Assembly (NCBI GenBank): GCA_009733575.1
Contig: ML769456.1
Location: 1 to 64,000 of the forward strand
Direction of reading: 5' to 3'
Length of the DNA stretch: 64,000 nt
DNA from: Gymnopus androsaceus JB14
Taxonomy: Eukaryota > Basidiomycota > Agaricomycetes > Agaricales > Omphalotaceae
The notes beneath the pieces are model-generated. The model was not told where the DNA came from, did not search any database, and saw only the letters and a program-made list of their open reading frames with translations. A program made the translations under genes and the position numbers. Below are positions 1 to 11,802 of the stretch, piece by piece. Each line of letters starts with the position of its first letter. The first letter of the stretch is position 1.

Positions 1-1351
1 CACCAAACTCGAAAAAACTCGTCTCCTCTTCCTGGCTCCCTTCTAACGACCCATCATCATTTCCGATGTTATCGCTCTCAGCACAGAGCATTGAATATAA
101 CCCTACTCCGACCGAATGTTTCTACAATAACCTTCTCGCGCGCTCTTCATCATCCCTCTCGGCTATTCTGACGACGATCTTCATCCCAAACCTCATCATG
201 GATGTATACTATTCCGCGTCCGAAAGCACGGAATACCGCAGACGAATCGTCAACCAACAACGCTGATTACTTTTCATGTCATCGACGAGATTGGAGATGT
301 GATTTGTTCGTCCAAAGCCATTTAAACTCCCATGGGAGGCTGCAGCAAAGAGACGGATGCATTTCCTCTTCCATCCAGCACGCCAAAAAGCGCAATCAAT
401 ATAAAATTCTCCCCGACTTCGCTTTCGCTCTCCATCACCGAGTCTATCCCAGCCAGTGTCCTTCCACTACCTTCCTACTCGTCCAAATCATTTTGGGATG
501 GCATCTCGTCGTCATCGAGCTATTGGACCTGGGACAAGGAGGCAGACCATTCTTATGGTCTGCTTACTCTGTATCTGGATAAACAGCACGAAGGGACCAA
601 ATGGATGCAAGTGTTTGCGTCAGCAGGGAAATCCGCTGCCGCTGAACTGTCCCCGGAAGACGCGGAGGTGCCAGAGACACTTGACCCGTCAGAGCTTTGG
701 CTTATACGCGAGTCATTGGAAAAATATACAGCTGCGTTACTTACAGGAGAAGATGCAAGTGGTTTGGGTCTCGGGCGGGGTGTTCCTAGTCTTGGAAAAG
801 GGGAAGTGGACGAAGAGGTCGATGCTTCGGTTGGTCGGTCAGCTTGTCTTACTTGGGTCGGGATAGACGGCTCGTCGCCATCTTGGTCAAATCCAGGCCG
901 CGAATACCCTTTTACACTTTTATCGACGCCTCTTCCAGGGCACCACAGAAAGTCTCTCCCCTCTCTTGTACTAAAAGACGGCGTAGACGGCCCAGTATAC
1001 GTTCTCCAACCTGCTTCCACCTCTGATTCAGACGCAGCCCCAAAATGGATCCACAAGTCCACATTCTCCGCTCTCGCATTCGTCCTAGCATCCAAACAAG
1101 ACGTTCGTTTCACGCACCACAATGAAAATCTGGTTTTTGCGCTGGAGAGTGGGTTACGAAATCGGGGAGGGAATATGTATGTTTATCGACGGGTGGGACC
1201 TGCGGAGGCCTGGGCGAAACAAGCGATACTCAAGGTTGATGATGGTGTTGGTGGTGCTCTTTTGGGCGTTGGCGCTGTACGTGTTGAGGACGGGCGCGAT
1301 GTGATTTTGGCGTTGACTGAGAAGCAGTTGGTGATTGTTCGAACTTGGTAA
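1..1351 (+). CDS. NudC domain-containing protein 1 (NUDCD1)-like, copy 1; 5' part probably frame-broken
   Basis: From 332 to the TAA at 1349-1351 one frame encodes 339 residues. It has a CS (p23/NudC-type) domain core, with a WTWD motif followed by GLLTLYLDKQHEGTKW, then a conserved C-terminal region containing ETLDPSELW, LTWVG and FALESGLRNRGGN. This order matches NUDCD1, a CS-domain protein thought to act as an Hsp90-linked co-chaperone (family knowledge). Upstream, about 150-316 reads as plausible N-terminal protein (FHVIDEIGDVICSSK) in another frame. The expected continuation PFKLPWEAAA lies one base out of phase, so the N-terminal half is either frameshifted or cut by the window edge. 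A second, more damaged copy lies about 4 kb downstream in the same orientation. Family assignment is fairly sure; intactness is doubtful. Confidence 0.6.
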
Positions 1352-1806
1352 AATTCGTACTATATTGGCTGTAGACGATGGCCCCAGTGGGTAATGGAAA
1401 CAATGCATAACTAGCGATTCAGCGACAGACATATTGCTTAAGACTCTGCTACTTCTCTGAATCGGCAACAGCAAGAATTACATTCTCGATTTGCTGCGCT
1501 GCTTCCCGACAGCATCCGTAAAGCTGTCTTAACATGGTCCTTGGTCTTACTGTAGAATCTACGCTGGAAGTACATAACATGGAAGTACATAACAGTGAGA
1601 TTTTCAAACTTCGCAAAAATGCTGAATATTTTCTTGCTCTTATCTCGCCCATATAAATAGACTGACCTTTAGAGTACATGTATAAGAGCTTATATTAAAA
1701 GTCTGAAAGGGAACGGACTCGAGATGCATTCAGACGAAAGAGATTTATCGCTAGTACCGATTGCATTACTATATAGTGCATCAATAGTAGCAGCTTTTTA
1801 ATTTCA

Positions 1807-1826
1807 CGTGGTGCCTGCCGGATCTG
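1807..1826. repeat. Orphan terminal repeat of the 15-kb MITE family
   Basis: The 20 bases CGTGGTGCCTGCCGGATCTG are identical to the right end of the small element at 14877-15054. I found no matching left end upstream, so this looks like a relic end rather than a whole element. Confidence 0.5.
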
Positions 1827-1872
1827 GAACATGCAAGAATTGAATTGTCTTAAGAAAGCTGTAGTGATCGTA

Positions 1873-2459
1873 CTATCGATGACCCGGAAGTTAAAAAATC
1901 ACAGTAAATCGCTTGCGGTGCTTGCAAATCGCACTCTTTCTGCTTAAAACTTTTAATATGAGGTGTTATACATGTTTTAAAGGCATCTGTCTATTTACTT
2001 TGAAGGAATATCGCGAGAAAAAAATTCAGGATTTTTGAACTTGTGTGAAATCACACTTTTTTCAGGTTCACATGAGCTTCTTGATTTTTAGAGCCACAAA
2101 TACTTCACGGGCAAGTATAAGGTTTTAACAGTACCTTTGTTACATGTATATAATTAGTAGTGCCAGCCCGTGAAGGTGCCCAACGTGTGATTGTGGTTTC
2201 GCGAGCAAAAATGCCAAAAAAAGTGCAGTTTCAGACACTGCCAATTGTCATTAAGCGCTCTTTTAACTTCTCCGCCAATTTCAAGGGTCTCGTCGGCTCC
2301 CTCTGGTATCCTTCCAAACGTCTCTTAAAAATCACCAAAGCTCATGGAAAGACTCTTTAATATCTTAAATATATTCTCCCAAAATCCGGGAGCTATCCAT
2401 TGAGAACTGCAAAACTTTTTCTACGCAGACATTTTTTTTAACTTCCGGGTCATCGATAG
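1873..2459. mobile_element. 587 bp MITE with ~26 bp terminal inverted repeats and TA target duplication
   Basis: The left end CTATCGATGACCCGGAAGTT (running on into As) is the reverse complement of the right end ending AACTTCCGGGTCATCGATAG. Both ends abut a TA dinucleotide (1871-1872 and 2460-2461). TA duplication plus inverted ends and no transposase ORF fits a non-autonomous Tc1/mariner-type element. The interior has no convincing coding sequence; a 66-residue ORF at 2160-2360 shows no recognisable domain. Confidence 0.8.
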
Positions 2460-2469
2460 TACCAGTGTA

Positions 2470-2513
2470 GTCAACCACGCTCATGCGCGCTTAGCTCAAT
2501 GAGCGTGGTTGAC
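2470..2513. repeat. Perfect 15 bp hairpin beside the MITE
   Basis: GTCAACCACGCTCAT at 2470-2484 is exactly inverted at 2499-2513, with a 14 base loop. It starts 9 bases after the TA that closes the MITE at 1873-2459, so it could be part of a second nested element. No protein is encoded here. Confidence 0.75.
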
Positions 2514-2600
2514 CACAATGGTACGATCAAAGAAGTTTATACATATACTCTGCGACCGCCTTCATGTCTGCATTAACTAAAGTCTGTCTTCTGTCCCTGC

Positions 2601-3260
2601 ATGCAAGAGAACATCTACACCTACCTTCGTGTTTTCTCCCTGTTTGCCATCTTCATCCTAGATGCATCTAAACCCTTCATGAATCCCCTTATCACATCTA
2701 TAGCCAATGCTGCTCTTATTGTGTTCATTCCTTCATCGGTCTGCGTGCCTTTGTGGCTACATCGCATGATGCTAGGCCGGGGACCAATGCTGCCATTCTC
2801 AAACACGAACGACACTCGAGCTCTTTTAGGCCGCAATACAGGGACAGGGCAATGGCGAACGCTTCTCACATTCGTGCACGCTTGGTTAATGTTGAGTCGA
2901 TTCTTGGGTGGTCAGTGCAATTTCTTCATGTGTTGAATCCTTCTTTAATCCAACATATGCACCCGTTCTAGTCATCTCCGAGAGTTCAAGCTCGCCTAAT
3001 CCAGATTCTGCTACATCGCAGTGGGCTCCCGTGGGGCTACCATTCACGCTGCTAGCAGTCGTCATCTTTGGAAAATGACTTTCGGTCTTGGGCGTCCCCG
3101 AGAAGAATTGGGGATACTTCCTTCTGCCATATCAGACGATCACATTCTGCCTCGAAATTGGCCTTTTCATCTTACGAACCGTTTTCGACATGCTCACTGC
3201 CGGTCAAGTTGCAGTTGAAACTTTTCGAAGACAACGGGAAAATGCTGGTTGAGAAGGTAA
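2601..3260 (+). other. Possible relic of a multi-pass membrane protein
   Basis: Hydrophobic reading is seen in two frames. One, from 2601, has FSLFAIFILDASKP. A later one near 3020-3230 reads LPFTLLAVVIFGK, a stop, then FLLPYQTITFCLEIGLFIL. No continuous model with splice sites works and I recognise no family, so this is at best a decayed gene. The low codon coherence means it may be chance. Confidence 0.2.
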
Positions 3261-3930
3261 GCTCCCTCGTTCTTGAACACCCTTCATAGTAATAATCAGA
3301 CAAACGGCAGAAATTCCAATTTTCAGTATACTTACCCTGATAACCATGGTGTTTATTTCTATTACTTGATCCTCGCTTTCTCCTTGCTTTTAAATCGCTA
3401 TAGTGTAAAATATTTCTGTCTTATCGCCTGCTTTCTGTGCTCTGTACTAGATTTCTGCTACATTCATCCCGATGAGTCCTTGACGCTTGTTGAACAAATC
3501 AAGAATGTAATGCCATAAAAACAAGCGAAACATCATGTAGAACGCAAGTAAAGCGCGTAAAATGAACGAACGAAAGTGGCATTACAAGGATGCAAGAACT
3601 TGTGCAAGAATGAACGGGAATTGAACAACGAAAGAGGAAGAGCAATTGAGCACCTTCAGACCTACCGCTAGCAATCAAGAAAAACTGGGGAAGAGTACGC
3701 AAATCGTCCAGTGAACTTAAATGCGAACCATAATGGATGAAGAAGCCAGGAAGAATTAGATTATTTCGCGAATAGGAATCAACTACGGGTACTTACTTAT
3801 CGATCCGACCTACCCTAAATTTACCCTAAGCGCTCATTCCTTTCATTCAACCTAAGTACAAGCTCTCATTGTTCTACCCGATGGTTTCCTTACTTTTCAG
3901 GTTCACGGGGGAGCAGTTCCGTTTGAAATC
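3261..3930. other. Intergenic, no supported gene
   Basis: AT-rich spacer between the relic and the second NUDCD1-like copy. The short ORFs here are low complexity and match no family I know. Confidence 0.5.
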
Positions 3931-3965
3931 ATGATCATCTCAAACCCTAATACACCATTCCTCAC

Positions 3966-5270
3966 ACCAAACTCGAAAAAACTCGTCTCCTCTTCCTGGC
4001 TCCCCTCTAACGACCCATCATCACTTCCGATGTTATCGCTCTCAGCACAGAGCATTGAATATAACCCTACTCCGACCGAATGTTTCTACAATAACCTTCT
4101 CGCGCGCTCTTCATCATCCCTCTCGGCTATTCTGACGACGATCTTCATCCCAAACCTCATCATGGATGTATAATATTCCGCGTCCGAAAGCACGGGATGC
4201 TGCAGACGGATCGTCAACCAACAACGCTGATGACTTTTCATGTCATCGACGAGATTGGGGATGCGATTTGTTCGCCCAAATCCATTTAAACTCCCATGGG
4301 AGGCTGCAGCAAAGAGACGGATGCATTCACTCTTCCATCCAGCACTCCAAAAGGCGCAATCAGTGTAAAATTCTCTCCGAATTCACTTTCGCTTTCCATC
4401 ACCGAGTCTGTCCCGGCCAGTGTCCTTCCTACTCGTCCAGATCATTTTGGGATGACATCTCGCCACCATCGAGCTACTGGACATGGGACAAGGAGGCAGA
4501 CCATTCTTGTGGTCTGCTCACTTTGTATCTGGATAAATAATACGAGCAAGTGTTTGTATTAGCAGGAAAATCCGCTGCCGCTAAACTATCTCCGGAAGGC
4601 GTGGAGGTGCCAGATCGTCAGAGCTTTGGCTCATACGCGAGTCGTTGGAAAAATTTACCGCTGCGCTGCTTACAGGGGAGGATTTGAGTGGTTGGGTCTA
4701 TGGGCGCGGTGTTCCTAGTATTGGAGAAGGAGAGATGGATCTAGATGGATGAAGAGGTTGATACTTCAGTCGGTAGTCAACTTGGATTGGGATAGATGGC
4801 TCATCGCCATCATGGTCGAATCCAGGTCAAAAATATTCTTTTACGCTTTTATCGACGCCTCTTCCAGGTCATCACACAAAGTCTCTACCCTCCCTTGTAG
4901 TACAAGACGGCGTAGACGGCCCAGCATACGTTCTCCAACCTGCCTCTGTCTCTGATTCAGACGCAGCCCCAAAATGGATCCACAAATCCACATTCTCCGC
5001 TCTCATTCATCCTAGCGTCCAAACAAGATGTTCGTTCCACACAACACAATGAAAATCTGGTGCTGCGCTGGAGAGTGGATTACGGAATCGGGAACATGTA
5101 TGTTTATCGGCGGGCAGGATCTGCGGATGCTTGGGCGAAACAAGCGATACTCAAGGTTGATGATGGTGTGGTGCGTTGTTGGATGTTGGCGCTATACTTT
5201 TTGAGGAGGCGCGCGATGCGATTTTGGTGTTGACTGAGAAGCAGCTGGCGAGTAAAATCGGTATTATTAC
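3966..5270 (+). pseudogene. NUDCD1-like copy 2, frame-broken
   Basis: From 3966 the sequence repeats the start of the window with only about two mismatches in the first 75 bases, then diverges with many small deletions. For example, the KQHEGTKW segment of copy 1 is interrupted by a stop (about 4536), and a stretch around 4610 is missing. The CS-domain sequence and the C-terminal VYRR..WAKQAILKVDD region are recognisable but fall in three frames. It is a direct segmental duplicate of 1-1351 that has lost coding capacity. The sequence just upstream (3931-3965) may hold gene sequence lying off the left edge for copy 1. Confidence 0.8.
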
Positions 5271-5730
5271 TATTGCCTTGTCCTAGTTGTTACATGATGG
5301 AAACAGCGCATATTCTGCAGTTACGCCAGTGACCCGCTTCGACATAGTTAAGATACGGGCGGTGGTCGTCGCATGTGAGTGACTTTTACTTGACGACTTT
5401 ACTTACTTCTATTAAGTTCATCAATAATTCGGAATAAGTTAACTTCAACAAGAGAATTCATTTTTACACTTCGTTTACTTCCGGATTACAGTTATTATAT
5501 CAACGCTGCGCCGGTACGAGTTCAAACGGGTTGAACGGCCTTGAGAGAGAATGGCTGTATGGCATGCGAGAGTATGGGTGACATCCTCATACCATGCTCC
5601 ATATTGTGCCGGGCAATTGACGCAAGGTCCGTTTGTAGGCAGAGTCCGCTCTAGAGACCTCAGACCGCTCGGTTTATCCAACTTTGCTAAAATCGTTGGA
5701 ATAAACGACTTGAACCATAAACAGCCATGA

Positions 5731-6273
5731 TCATGTTGGAATGAGCAAGTTCATCATGAGAGTTTGCAATGCATCGACCCATTTTTCTCGGTAAACACTC
5801 TGTACAGAAATGAGTATAGTTTCACTGACACGTCCAAGTCGACGCTTACCCATGGAGCATAGAAATGGAGTGGAAGAACTTGAATGAGTTCGGAAAGAGG
5901 TATATCAACGAGCACAGGCGCCAATTGCTCGACGATTGAAGCATGTTGGGGAGCCAAAAGTAAGAGCTCTTGCGGATTAGATTTCACAAAATCTCTGTTA
6001 AATTTGTCAGTTTTCTTGGAGACCATTCGACGAATGCACTACTAACCTCAGTCTAAACTGACAAGCATATATCGCTGGATAAACGACATATTTTTCGGCC
6101 GCTTTAGTTAGCAGGACAGTCATTTCAAAGTCCAAATCTGCGAGGAATGGGTAACAGTATTGTGGGACAACAAACTTGAAGAGGGCTTTGAGTATGACTG
6201 ATGCCTTGGGAAGATTGATAGCTTCTCCTTCAGTAGGGGCCAAAGTCACCTTACTAAATTCAAAGTCACCCAA
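5731..6273 (-). pseudogene. Agaricomycete-type BTB protein, 5'-truncated, three exons
   Basis: Three exons join in frame: from about 6273 to 6047, 5994-5851 and 5799-5731, with 52 and 51 bp GT-AG introns. The product reads INLPKASVILKALFKFV, then a VIVEQLAPVLVDIPLSE-type segment, then PWSVYREKWVDALQTLM. This is the second half of the BTB domain and the helical tail of a family greatly expanded in agarics. The first half of the BTB domain is absent: residues before EGEAINLP (GDFEFSKVTL) are translated from the tandem repeat at 6251-6530. After the TGA at 5731-5733 a Cys-rich tail (NGPCVNCPAQYGAWYEDV, near 5590-5640) resembles the usual C-terminus in another frame. It appears to be a remnant; BTB proteins usually act as protein-interaction or ubiquitin-ligase adaptors. 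Confidence 0.65.
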
Positions 6274-6530
6274 AAGTAGATTTCACTAAATCAGAAGTAA
6301 CCTTTACTAAATTCAAAGTCACCCGAAGTAACTTTTACTAAATCAGAAGGAACCTTTACTAAATTCAAAGTTGCCTGAAAGTCATCTTCACTACATCAAA
6401 AGTAACCTTCACTAGATTCAAAGTCACCCAAATGTAAATTTTAGTTGATTCAGCATAATTTTCATTAAATTCACTGTCACCCGAGAGTAACCTTTTTGAA
6501 ATTTAACATCACCCAAGTGTTACTTTTGTG
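6251..6530. repeat. Degenerate ~52 bp tandem repeat, about five units
   Basis: Units start near 6251, 6304, 6355, 6407 and 6460. Each contains a version of ACTAAATTCAAAGTCACCC followed by AGTAAC and a second ACTAAATCA block. Divergence rises away from the BTB relic. The array is continuous with the first ten codons of that relic's reading frame. Confidence 0.8.
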
Positions 6531-6731
6531 AAATCCAGCATCACCTCAAGTGGCTTGAGATGCTGAGCCCAGATGTGAGTAACATAATGAGGGTGCATGC
6601 AGTTTTTATGTTTGTTGTAACAATTGAAATACTTATAGGGTTACTTTAAATATGTCACACTGACATATTCAATGTCACCCCAGCGTAACTCAAAAGTGAT
6701 CCAAAGGTAACCCAAAAGTAACCAAAAGTAA

Positions 6732-6754
6732 CCCAAAGTAACGGTTACTTTGGG
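6732..6754. repeat. Short palindrome CCCAAAGTAAC / GTTACTTTGGG
   Basis: 11 base arms at 6732-6742 and 6744-6754 flank a single G. It is preceded by several AAAGTAACCC-like words (6690-6735) related to the nearby 52 bp tandem repeat, so it may be the inverted end of that repetitive block. Confidence 0.6.
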
Positions 6755-6779
6755 GTTACGCTAAAAGCTATAGGCCCCT

Positions 6780-8027
6780 TTTTGACTGGGGCGGTAACTT
6801 ATTGAAGCGGTAGAAGCTCTGCACACGCTTTTCGTACGCCTCCAAACTGAAAGTCAGGCTTTTTCTTGCCTTCCATTAAGGTGACTCAGGAGGCTTTTCT
6901 ACATAGTCTGCTACATGTCAATTTCAAGTAGAGGAGTGGTTTACCTTTCCTTCAACAAGCGGAGGCCTTCTTCCCCATACATTCGGCGCTGTTCAACCCA
7001 GATATCTCTTCCCCGCTGTTCCTCCTCCGAGAGGATCTTTGATACAGGGGTAATGATGGTGAAGGAGAAGGCGGCTTTACGAGCGAGGGCTTGTGCCTCC
7101 TTGACTTGACCCCGCTGAGTCTCAGCCGAAGCTTTTGAGTCATCTGCGATCGTCAGTAGGTCGTTAGACAATGCATTAATGTATGCATAGAGCAAGAAGG
7201 TGAAGATCTTGTCGCGAACTAAGGAACGGGTCAGAGGAGCATGAAAAAATGAACTAGAGATTTAGGCGTTCATGAAAGATCACCGGCTGGTTGCTCATTT
7301 TTGGTCGTGGGTGTTCAGATCCACCTTGGACAAGTAAAAGCAGTAGCTGGTGTCATTCGCGACCAAGATCTCGAAAATGGTCGGGCGCTCAAGCTTGGAA
7401 GCAGTGTCTAGCATTCGAGCTAGTTTTTATATCGTGAATGTGAGGAAATATCGTCGGAAACTTATTGCTTACTTAGCGTTTCGCTGGGCGAACTCATCTT
7501 CATCAAGCTCTCTCTTGGCTCCGACAACCATGATATATACTGAACTATGCTTTCTCATCCTTGTCTTGACGGTAATCAGCAATGACGTTGGATAAGATGG
7601 GGTCCATGCTCACCTCAAACTCCACATATTCCCGGAACGTGAAAGTATTGCCTTCCGGGAGGTTGATAGCAAAGGCACCAAAAAGACTGAGCAGTTCTGC
7701 GATGTAATTTTGCCAAAGATTGTTATGATTTGTTAGATTGTTCGCCAGTGAAAACTCACCGATTCGAGAAGATGCACGGGGGAGGCCTCGTTGGCCCGCG
7801 AACCATTGGGATACCCATATTTGAGAGAGAACTTTTGTGTCCCCGGTACGTGAGCTGGGCATAAAACGCGAGTGGGAGGCGACACTGCAGGTGGAATGTT
7901 CAAAGATCTGAAATTCGTCCACAGCCGGCTCGCCTTCATTATTGAGAGAGATCGAATACTCTTCCGGTACGTAGCCGCTTTTCACCAGGTGTTTCCACGT
8001 TTGGTCTTTGGGGGAAGAAGTTTCCAC
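6780..8027 (-). pseudogene. Broken inverted copy of the nuclease-like gene at 26187-27598
   Basis: Reading leftward from 8027, blocks match the intact copy in order: YGYPNGSRANEA, ELLSLFGAFAINLPE, YIMVVGAKRELDEDEFA, a DKIFTFLLYAYINALSND block, and EILSEEEQRG-like sequence to RLLKER. Several lesions are visible. The acceptor AG before YIAELL has become AAT (near 7709). The VVEAK motif reads VVGAK (near 7520). About 25 codons after the TFGIL-equivalent region are missing. The last exon is shortened and shifted (6800-6880). The two copies are 18-20 kb apart in opposite orientation. Even the 5' part (7545-8027), which has a long ORF, loses frame before the first shared intron. Confidence 0.75.
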
Positions 8028-8197
8028 TTTGGGTTGCTTGAGCTGCCGTTCATAATTTTGAGTCGACTCTGCCTTTCTTTTATTAAGAGACTTCAGCGCT
8101 TCAGCTTCCGCGCTTATCGATTTGAATTTTGACCTAAATAAACGTGATCTGAGACTAAGCGCTCAGTTCAGTTCCTTCAACTTCTTGCTTCCTCCCA

Positions 8198-10596
8198 ATG
8201 TCGCGCACATCGACGCCTCTACGTGCCATACCGTCCAATCTAGCCAATAGAGGCTCTCCTTCCCTTCCTCCTGCCTCTCAAATCTACGAGCCGTTGATAA
8301 AATCAATTCTTCGTCAACGTCTAACGAATCGAATATTCGCGCTTTCGATAGCGTGTTGCTGGCTAGAAACTATTCTATGGACAATATGGGGTATTGGTGG
8401 TCGTAACACGGTGGGACTGAAAGCTCTTCTCACAGTCCCGTTTCTGCCGTCAACTTTGGCTGTGGCCGCAGTAACTTGGCTGGCTGTTGTGGTGCCAGTG
8501 GTCGTGGTTCGCAAAATCCACTTGACCGGTGTGTAGCAATCGTTTTCTAAGGAAATGTAAATATTCTTAGTTTCTTTATAGCACCACGAACAATCGCTAG
8601 TTCCCCGGCAAAGATATGGGATTCCGCCCAGTCCAAAAACAGCACAAAGTACGCGCTGATGGTTTACTCAGCTTCTGCAGTTGCTGCAACTGTCTTGCAT
8701 GTTCTTTTGGCCTATGTACACGAGCCAAAAGTGCATGGAGATCCCCGTATTTTGCTCTTTGTGAAATCCAAGTATGGCTTCTTGCATCATCGTTTGTGAA
8801 CATGAATTAAAGGCAGTTTGTTTAGAAGCCATCCCTACTACCTCAATGGTCGACTGCTATTTCTACTCCTCTGTCAATTGACTCTGGCCTTTGGCTCGTT
8901 GTTAAGGAATGTTATGCTCGATCGGTTTGTCTTTAGATGGTTCCTTCCACCAGTGTGTATTTTCTTGCCTTTGTCAGGCTTTTAGCTGACCCAGTTTCGT
9001 AGTTTCAATATCGTCTCAATTTCTTTGAACTATTACGAGTCATCATTGTGGTGACCGTATTCACTTCTACATCCCTCCTCTGCGCGTCTCTGGGCTTCGC
9101 CACTATCCGAATGTGCCTCCCTATCATCTACAAACTTCCGATACTTCCTTTGTTCCTACGTCCTTTCACTGGCCATTTCACCCGAGGGTCCTTAACTCTG
9201 ATGCTTCCATTCTCCCACTTTGGACTGCTATTCAGAGCTTGGTTCCTTGGATTTACCACTCTGTTCCTTTGGGAAATTTCCGAGCTTCTCTTCGACGTGT
9301 TGATTCCTCAGGTGCGCGAAACAAAAGTTGACTCTGCAGTTTCCCAGATAAGCTGATATCTGTCTTTAGCCCATTTCCGTATCTCATCTCGTTGCCGATC
9401 CTTCAGTAGCTTTGATTTCGGGACTAGCATCCTCCGACAAGGTCATGAAATTCTTCGCCTTGCTGGAACTGAAAACCCTTGCTTCGGACGATTCACCAGT
9501 GGCGAGCACACGTCGCTCCGACCTGTTCGCTGATCAAAAGTATTCTCCGACCCAGTGGAGTCAGCTGTGTCGAGAATGCCTTCTTCTCCTCGGGAACGAT
9601 TACCAGCTATTCTTACGCAAAGGCGCTCCGGCACCTCCTGCACCAACACCTACGCCGGCGCCTCAGATAGAACCGAAAATACCGCTTACCCCTACACCAT
9701 TATTGCGAAAAGAGATCTTTCGGAAAGAAAAGAGCTCTCCGATTCGTACTGTTCTGGAATCTTTCGCGTCGGATGGTTCGTTTGCGCAGGCGTTGGATGA
9801 AGGTGCAGAGTCTATTCATATGCCGGAGATCATCAAGAGCGTGGAGGGAACGGTGTTACCCCAGCTAGAAAAGAGCAAAGAGGAGGTGGTAAAGAGTGTC
9901 AGTGGTGCAACGACAGGAACTGTGGCGAAATTCACTGGGGTGTTGAGTGGCGGAATCGAAGGGATTGTCGATCATTATGCTCCGGCGGTTGTCAGCGGAA
10001 CGTTGAGGCATTGGAGAGAATGGTGGAGAGAAGAAAGATTGAGCAAAACTGTAGAAGGATGTGTTCCGTTCAAGGAACTTAATGTATTAACCATTGAGGG
10101 TATGTCATCCTTTGTTGCTTGAATTTTGATCCCTAGTCTGATTTGCTGCTGTTACATAGTACTATCGCATTTGGTCTGCGCCTCACTTTCAGAGGACCGA
10201 TACGGCGTCGTTCAACGTGATACTCCCAAAATCCTGGAAGCAATGCTCTCATTTCTTTCGGCCGTTGAAGAATATCAAATCGAAATCAACGCCTTGTACA
10301 AAGCTCCCTCTCTGGATGAAAACCTTCCACCACTGGAGATAGTACAACGTGAATTCAAGAGGTTGGAAGTCGAAAAAGCTAATGAGCCTTTGGGCCTTGT
10401 CGGAAACGGTTTGTTTGCTCACTATTCTATGTATGTTGAATGTCGAAATACTGACTCTGAGTCCCGATTATTTTTACAGCATTGAAAGAAGGGGTAGCGC
10501 AGATTGTACGAACATTTGGTGATAAACTGTTGGCGTTCAAGTTTCCACCAAGAACTGCAAACAAACTGCAGGGATTTTTAGATTACTGTAACTAGC
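8198..10596 (+). CDS. NDC1: Nucleoporin NDC1
   Basis: Seven exons join in phase: 8198-8528, 8582-8771, 8826-8952, 9003-9311, 9370-10099, 10160-10408 and 10480-10596, all with GT-AG introns. The start gives a short polar N-terminus, then paired hydrophobic segments (RIFALSIACCWLETILWTIW, PSTLAVAAVTWLAVVVPVV and more in exons 2-4). A Pro-rich linker (PAPPAPTPTPAP) and a long soluble C-terminal half follow. This six-TM plus cytosolic tail layout, with the PPASQIYEPLIKSILRQRL opening, is that of Ndc1, an integral pore-membrane nucleoporin that anchors nuclear pore complexes and, in yeast, spindle pole bodies. No frame break was found, so this is one of the cleanest models in the window. Confidence 0.88.
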
Positions 10597-10738
10597 AGTA
10601 AAGATGTTATATAGTTGACGGTAATTGATGGCTGCGAGGTCAAAGCTGAATATATCAACCAGAAGCGGCTTTTATACATCATTATGTCGATAAACGCTTC
10701 ATACATTCAACTCCGAATCTGATTCCGAATCTGACTCC

Positions 10739-11802
10739 TCATTCTGCCACAGCACGACAGCTCTCATTCCATCCTTCTCTATATCCTCCAAGGACTGATA
10801 CACACCCTGTATCTCTTATGGGGGATATCGCTTCATCAACGTCGTAGTCGAGACCAAATGCTGTCACGGCTTCTTCAACATTCAATGACACGAGATGGTG
10901 ACTGCTGCTAGCAATTACTCCATGCACATAAGGATCGTGGTATTTGAAATGTGAGAGCTGTGTAAAGAGAGAGAGATCAAGCTCGGTTTCGCTGGAAAGA
11001 GGCCAGTGAGCTATGCTCAGTTTCTTCAATTTCGGTGAAGTATGAGCAAATATGTCTTGTGGATCCTCATCAATATCCAACTCTTCCAGGAGAGGAAAAG
11101 TAGGTGATATGAGAGCTCGATGAACGAACGAAAAGAGACCGGAGAGTTTATACTGATCAGCTTGATACATTAAACGAATGAGAATGGGCCGATGTCGCTT
11201 ATAACGCTTGACCATGTTGATGCTGACTTGATGCTGACAGTCAATGGATACTGCAGGGCTCGGTCAAGAAAGATGTCAAGAATAAGGGAAGCCCTTCATC
11301 CGTATCACCCAAATCGTTCTCATTAAGCTGGAACACCAATGATATACTTGACCAAATACTAGGCATCGACAGTCCATTCCTCCGCTACCGCGAGCAGACA
11401 CTACTAAGAGCCAATGCAGGTATATTTCTCATAGAAAATCTCGTCGGGGACCTTTCGGAAAGGTGAAAGCAGAGATTGAGGGTGAATCGTGTAGTTCTGC
11501 AGGCTCTGTCTCCGAGACTCGAGAGCTTTGATCCTTTTCACACTCCTCCAGCCCCCGCTGTGCATTTTGGAGAATTGGGGCGACCTCTTCGGTTGACGTG
11601 GCAGGATCGGACTCCTATCGTAACTTTTCGAGTATTGAGGAAGGATCTTGTCTCCCGTAGGCAGACTCTCGCAAGCAAGCTTGCTATATTTAGAACTGCT
11701 ATGTAGATCTTTGCAAACTATTTTGTGGACCGGTACCTGATGCTCGGCAAGACTGTTGATAGCAATCGTTTGGAAACACCGCTGCCCAGCACTTCTATAC
11801 AT
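10739..11802 (-). pseudogene. F-box/LRR-type protein, frameshifted
   Basis: On the minus strand the 5' end carries a coiled region (ALESRRQSLQNYTIHPQSL) running into an F-box start (LLSPFRKVPDEIFYE), the standard opening of a large agaric F-box family. Between about 11400 and 11230 the expected continuation (SIWSSISL..LPLF then DRALQYPLTVS) is split between two frames. The 3' part (MVKRYKRHRP to the stop at 10739) reads as leucine-rich sequence with LLEELDIDE and SPKLKKLSIAHW. Such proteins recruit substrates to SCF ubiquitin ligases. At least one frame break is needed, so I call it a pseudogene, though a single sequencing error would restore much of it. Confidence 0.6.

Noticed and set aside
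2160..2360. 66-residue ORF inside the MITE as a transposase fragment
   Set aside because: No DDE motif or known domain; too short, and the sequence looks like chance basic peptide.
3273..3518. Hydrophobic 81-residue ORF as a small membrane protein
   Set aside because: AT-rich chance ORF; no start context, homology or neighbouring exons.
4166..4562. ORFs in the second NUDCD1-like copy as separate small genes
   Set aside because: They are alternative frames of the duplicated CS-domain region with no independent features.
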